Shown here: piece by piece, positions 4,472-6,033 of the stretch
How positions within the stretch are numbered: position 1 is the first letter of the stretch
Layout: each line of letters starts with the position of its first letter
Assembly (NCBI GenBank): GCA_023392975.1
Contig: JAEWNA010000055.1
Coordinates: 1 to 6,033, forward strand
DNA from: Pseudomonadota bacterium
GTDB lineage: Bacteria; Pseudomonadota; Gammaproteobacteria; Xanthomonadales; Xanthomonadaceae
Direction: 5' to 3'
DNA length: 6,033 bases
The notes under the pieces: generated by a model
Seen by the model: only the letters and a program-made list of their open reading frames with translations
Told to the model about the DNA's origin: nothing
Database searches by the model: none
Position numbers and translations under genes: made by a program

Positions 4472-6033
4472 GTGAGACTTTCCACCATCGACGCGGTCAT
4501 CGTGCTGGCCTATCTGGTCGGCATCTTCGTGCTGGCGCAATGGGTGTCGCGCGAAAAGAGCGGACACCGCAAGGACGCACAGGACTACTTCCTCGCCGGC
4601 CGCGCGCTGCCGTGGTGGGCGATCGGCGCCTCGCTGATCGCGGCGAACATCTCCGCCGAGCAGATCATCGGCATGTCCGGCTCCGGCTACGCGCTGGGCC
4701 TGGCGATCGCCTCCTATGAATGGATGGCGGCGCTGACGCTGCTGATCGTCGGCAAGTTCTTCCTGCCGGTGTTCCTGCGCAACGGCATCACCACGATGCC
4801 GCAGTTCCTCGAGGAACGTTACGGGCCCAGCATCCGCACGATCATGGCGGTGTTCTGGCTGGGCCTGTACGTGTTCGTGAACCTGACCTCGATCCTCTGG
4901 CTGGGCTCGATCGCCGTGACCCGCGTCGCCGGCATCGACCAGTTCATGGCGCTGGCGCTGCTCGGCGGGTTCGCGCTGGTCTACCAGCTGTACGGCGGCC
5001 TGAAGGCGGTGGCGCTGACCGACATCGTGCAGGTCTCGCTGCTGGTGCTGGGCGGCCTGCTGATCGTCGGCATTTCGCTGGCGAAGATCGGCGGCGACGG
5101 CGGCATCGTGGCCGGCTTCCAGTCGCTGATGGCCGCGCACCCGGACCACTTCCACATGATCCTCACGCCCGACAACGCCTTCTACAAGGACCTGCCGGGG
5201 CTGAGCGTGCTGATCGGCGGCATGTGGATCATGAATGTCAGCTACTGGGGCTTCAACCAGTACATCATCCAGCGCGCGCTGGCCGCGAAGGACATCGGCG
5301 AGGCGCAGAAGGGCGTGGTGTTCGCCGCGTTCCTCAAGCTGCTGATGCCGGTGATCGTGGTGCTGCCGGGCATCGCCGCGCTGATGCTGGCGCCGGGGCT
5401 GGAGAAGCCCGACCAGGCCTATCCCAGCATGATGGCGCTGCTGCCGACCGGCGTGCTGGGCCTGGTGTTCGCGGCGCTGATCGCGGCGATCGTGGCCTCG
5501 CTGGCGTCGAAGATCAATTCGATCTCGACCATCTTCACCCTCGACTTCTACGCCAAGCGCAAGGCGAACGCCGAGCAGGCGCACCTGGTGAAGGTCGGCC
5601 GCATCGCGGCGACGGTGGCGATCGTGCTCGCGGTGCTTGCCGCCAAACCGCTGCTCGGCGGCTTCGACCAGGGCTTCCAGTACATCCAGGAATACACCGG
5701 CTTCTTCACCCCGGGCATCGTGGTGATCTTCATGCTCGGCCTGTTCTGGAAGCGCGCCAACGAGGCCGGCGCGATCGCCGCGGCGGTCGGTTCGTTCGCG
5801 CTGTCGATCGCGCTGAAGCTGGCGTGGCCGTCGCTGCCGTTCATGGACCGCGTGGGCCTGGTGTTCCTGCTGGCGCTTGCGCTGGCGGTCGCGGTGTCGC
5901 TGATGACCCATGCCCGCGGCGACGCCAACCGCATCCGCACCGACGACGTGGACTACCGCACCCGCGGCGCCTTCAACGCCGGCGCGGTGGGCGTGGTGGC
6001 GATCCTGATCGCCCTGTACGCGACCTTCTGGTG
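4472..6033 (+). CDS. vSGLT-like sodium/sugar symporter (solute:sodium symporter family), complete or nearly so at window end
   Basis: This inner-membrane protein should import a hexose with Na+, like Vibrio SglT (vSGLT), to which it is very similar by memory. The window holds 520 codons; the last reads TFW followed by TG. vSGLT ends in the same way (TLFW), so a TGA at 6032-6034 is likely. Conserved stretches include DYFLAGRALPWWAIGASLIAA (38-58, LeuT-fold TM1 entry), NISAEQIIGMSGSGY (59-73), SYWGFNQYIIQR (257-268), FAAFLK (284-289) and FQYIQEYTGFFTPG (402-415). Sugar-contact residues of vSGLT map to Gln64, Glu83, Asn255, Tyr258 (gate), Lys289 and Gln406, all kept. At the Na+ site Ser343 is kept, while the preceding Ser of vSGLT is Ala342. 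The loop after about residue 306 is some 17 residues shorter than in vSGLT. The substrate (galactose, glucose or another sugar) cannot be fixed from sequence. It has its own promoter with a LacI-type operator-like site. Confidence 0.93.
   Translation, partial: MRLSTIDAVIVLAYLVGIFVLAQWVSREKSGHRKDAQDYFLAGRALPWWAIGASLIAANISAEQIIGMSGSGYALGLAIASYEWMAALTLLIVGKFFLPVFLRNGITTMPQFLEERYGPSIRTIMAVFWLGLYVFVNLTSILWLGSIAVTRVAGIDQFMALALLGGFALVYQLYGGLKAVALTDIVQVSLLVLGGLLIVGISLAKIGGDGGIVAGFQSLMAAHPDHFHMILTPDNAFYKDLPGLSVLIGGMWIMNVSYWGFNQYIIQRALAAKDIGEAQKGVVFAAFLKLLMPVIVVLPGIAALMLAPGLEKPDQAYPSMMALLPTGVLGLVFAALIAAIVASLASKINSISTIFTLDFYAKRKANAEQAHLVKVGRIAATVAIVLAVLAAKPLLGGFDQGFQYIQEYTGFFTPGIVVIFMLGLFWKRANEAGAIAAAVGSFALSIALKLAWPSLPFMDRVGLVFLLALALAVAVSLMTHARGDANRIRTDDVDYRTRGAFNAGAVGVVAILIALYATFW

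Noticed and set aside
4103..5911. 602-codon open frame on the - strand
   Set aside because: It is antisense to ung and the symporter, with a His/Gln/Arg/Asp-rich composition typical of a shadow frame.
1..6033. CRISPR arrays, insertion sequences, tRNA/rRNA genes, attachment sites
   Set aside because: I saw no direct-repeat arrays, transposase motifs, cloverleaf or rRNA-like sequence on either strand by eye.

Overview
This window looks like chromosomal DNA from a high-GC gammaproteobacterium, most likely Xanthomonadaceae/Lysobacteraceae (Lysobacter- or Luteimonas-like). The reasons are the very strong G/C preference at third codon positions, closely packed housekeeping genes on one strand, and an opening protein tail that resembles the C-terminus of xanthomonad RhlB. 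The organism assignment is inference. All genes I can support are on the + strand.

Layout. (1) Positions 1-448: the last 55 codons of a protein that is probably the RNA helicase RhlB, then a 90-residue membrane protein of unknown function 6 nt later. (2) Positions 449-553: a short intergenic stretch with a perfect 27-bp odd palindrome just before ftsE. (3) Positions 554-2180: ftsE and ftsX, overlapping by 8 nt, encoding the ABC-type complex that couples septal peptidoglycan hydrolysis to cell division. (4) Positions 2298-4281: a closely spaced run of a two-receiver response regulator, a GFA-family zinc-binding protein and uracil-DNA glycosylase (ung). (5) Positions 4282-4471: a 190-bp intergenic region with the best regulatory signal in the window. 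It holds a consensus -35 box (TTGACA), 17 bp, a -10-like TAGAAC, a LacI-type operator-like palindrome over the -35, and a 12-bp-stem hairpin at the predicted start of the transcript. (6) Positions 4472 to the end: a vSGLT-like sodium/sugar symporter. It is complete except possibly for the stop codon, which would finish one base past the window if that base is A, G or T-compatible with TGA.

How the parts relate. ftsE and ftsX form one functional unit. They lack the classical neighbours ftsY (upstream) and rpoH (downstream) seen in E. coli. The regulator, GFA protein and Ung are packed like an operon but share no obvious pathway. The symporter appears to have its own, probably sugar-responsive, promoter.

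I see no mobile element, CRISPR array, RNA gene or clearly new system. The points most worth a second look are the ftsE palindrome, the response regulator whose first receiver has lost its phospho-acceptor Asp, and the promoter/operator/hairpin leader of the symporter gene. No stretch longer than 300 bases lacks a gene.
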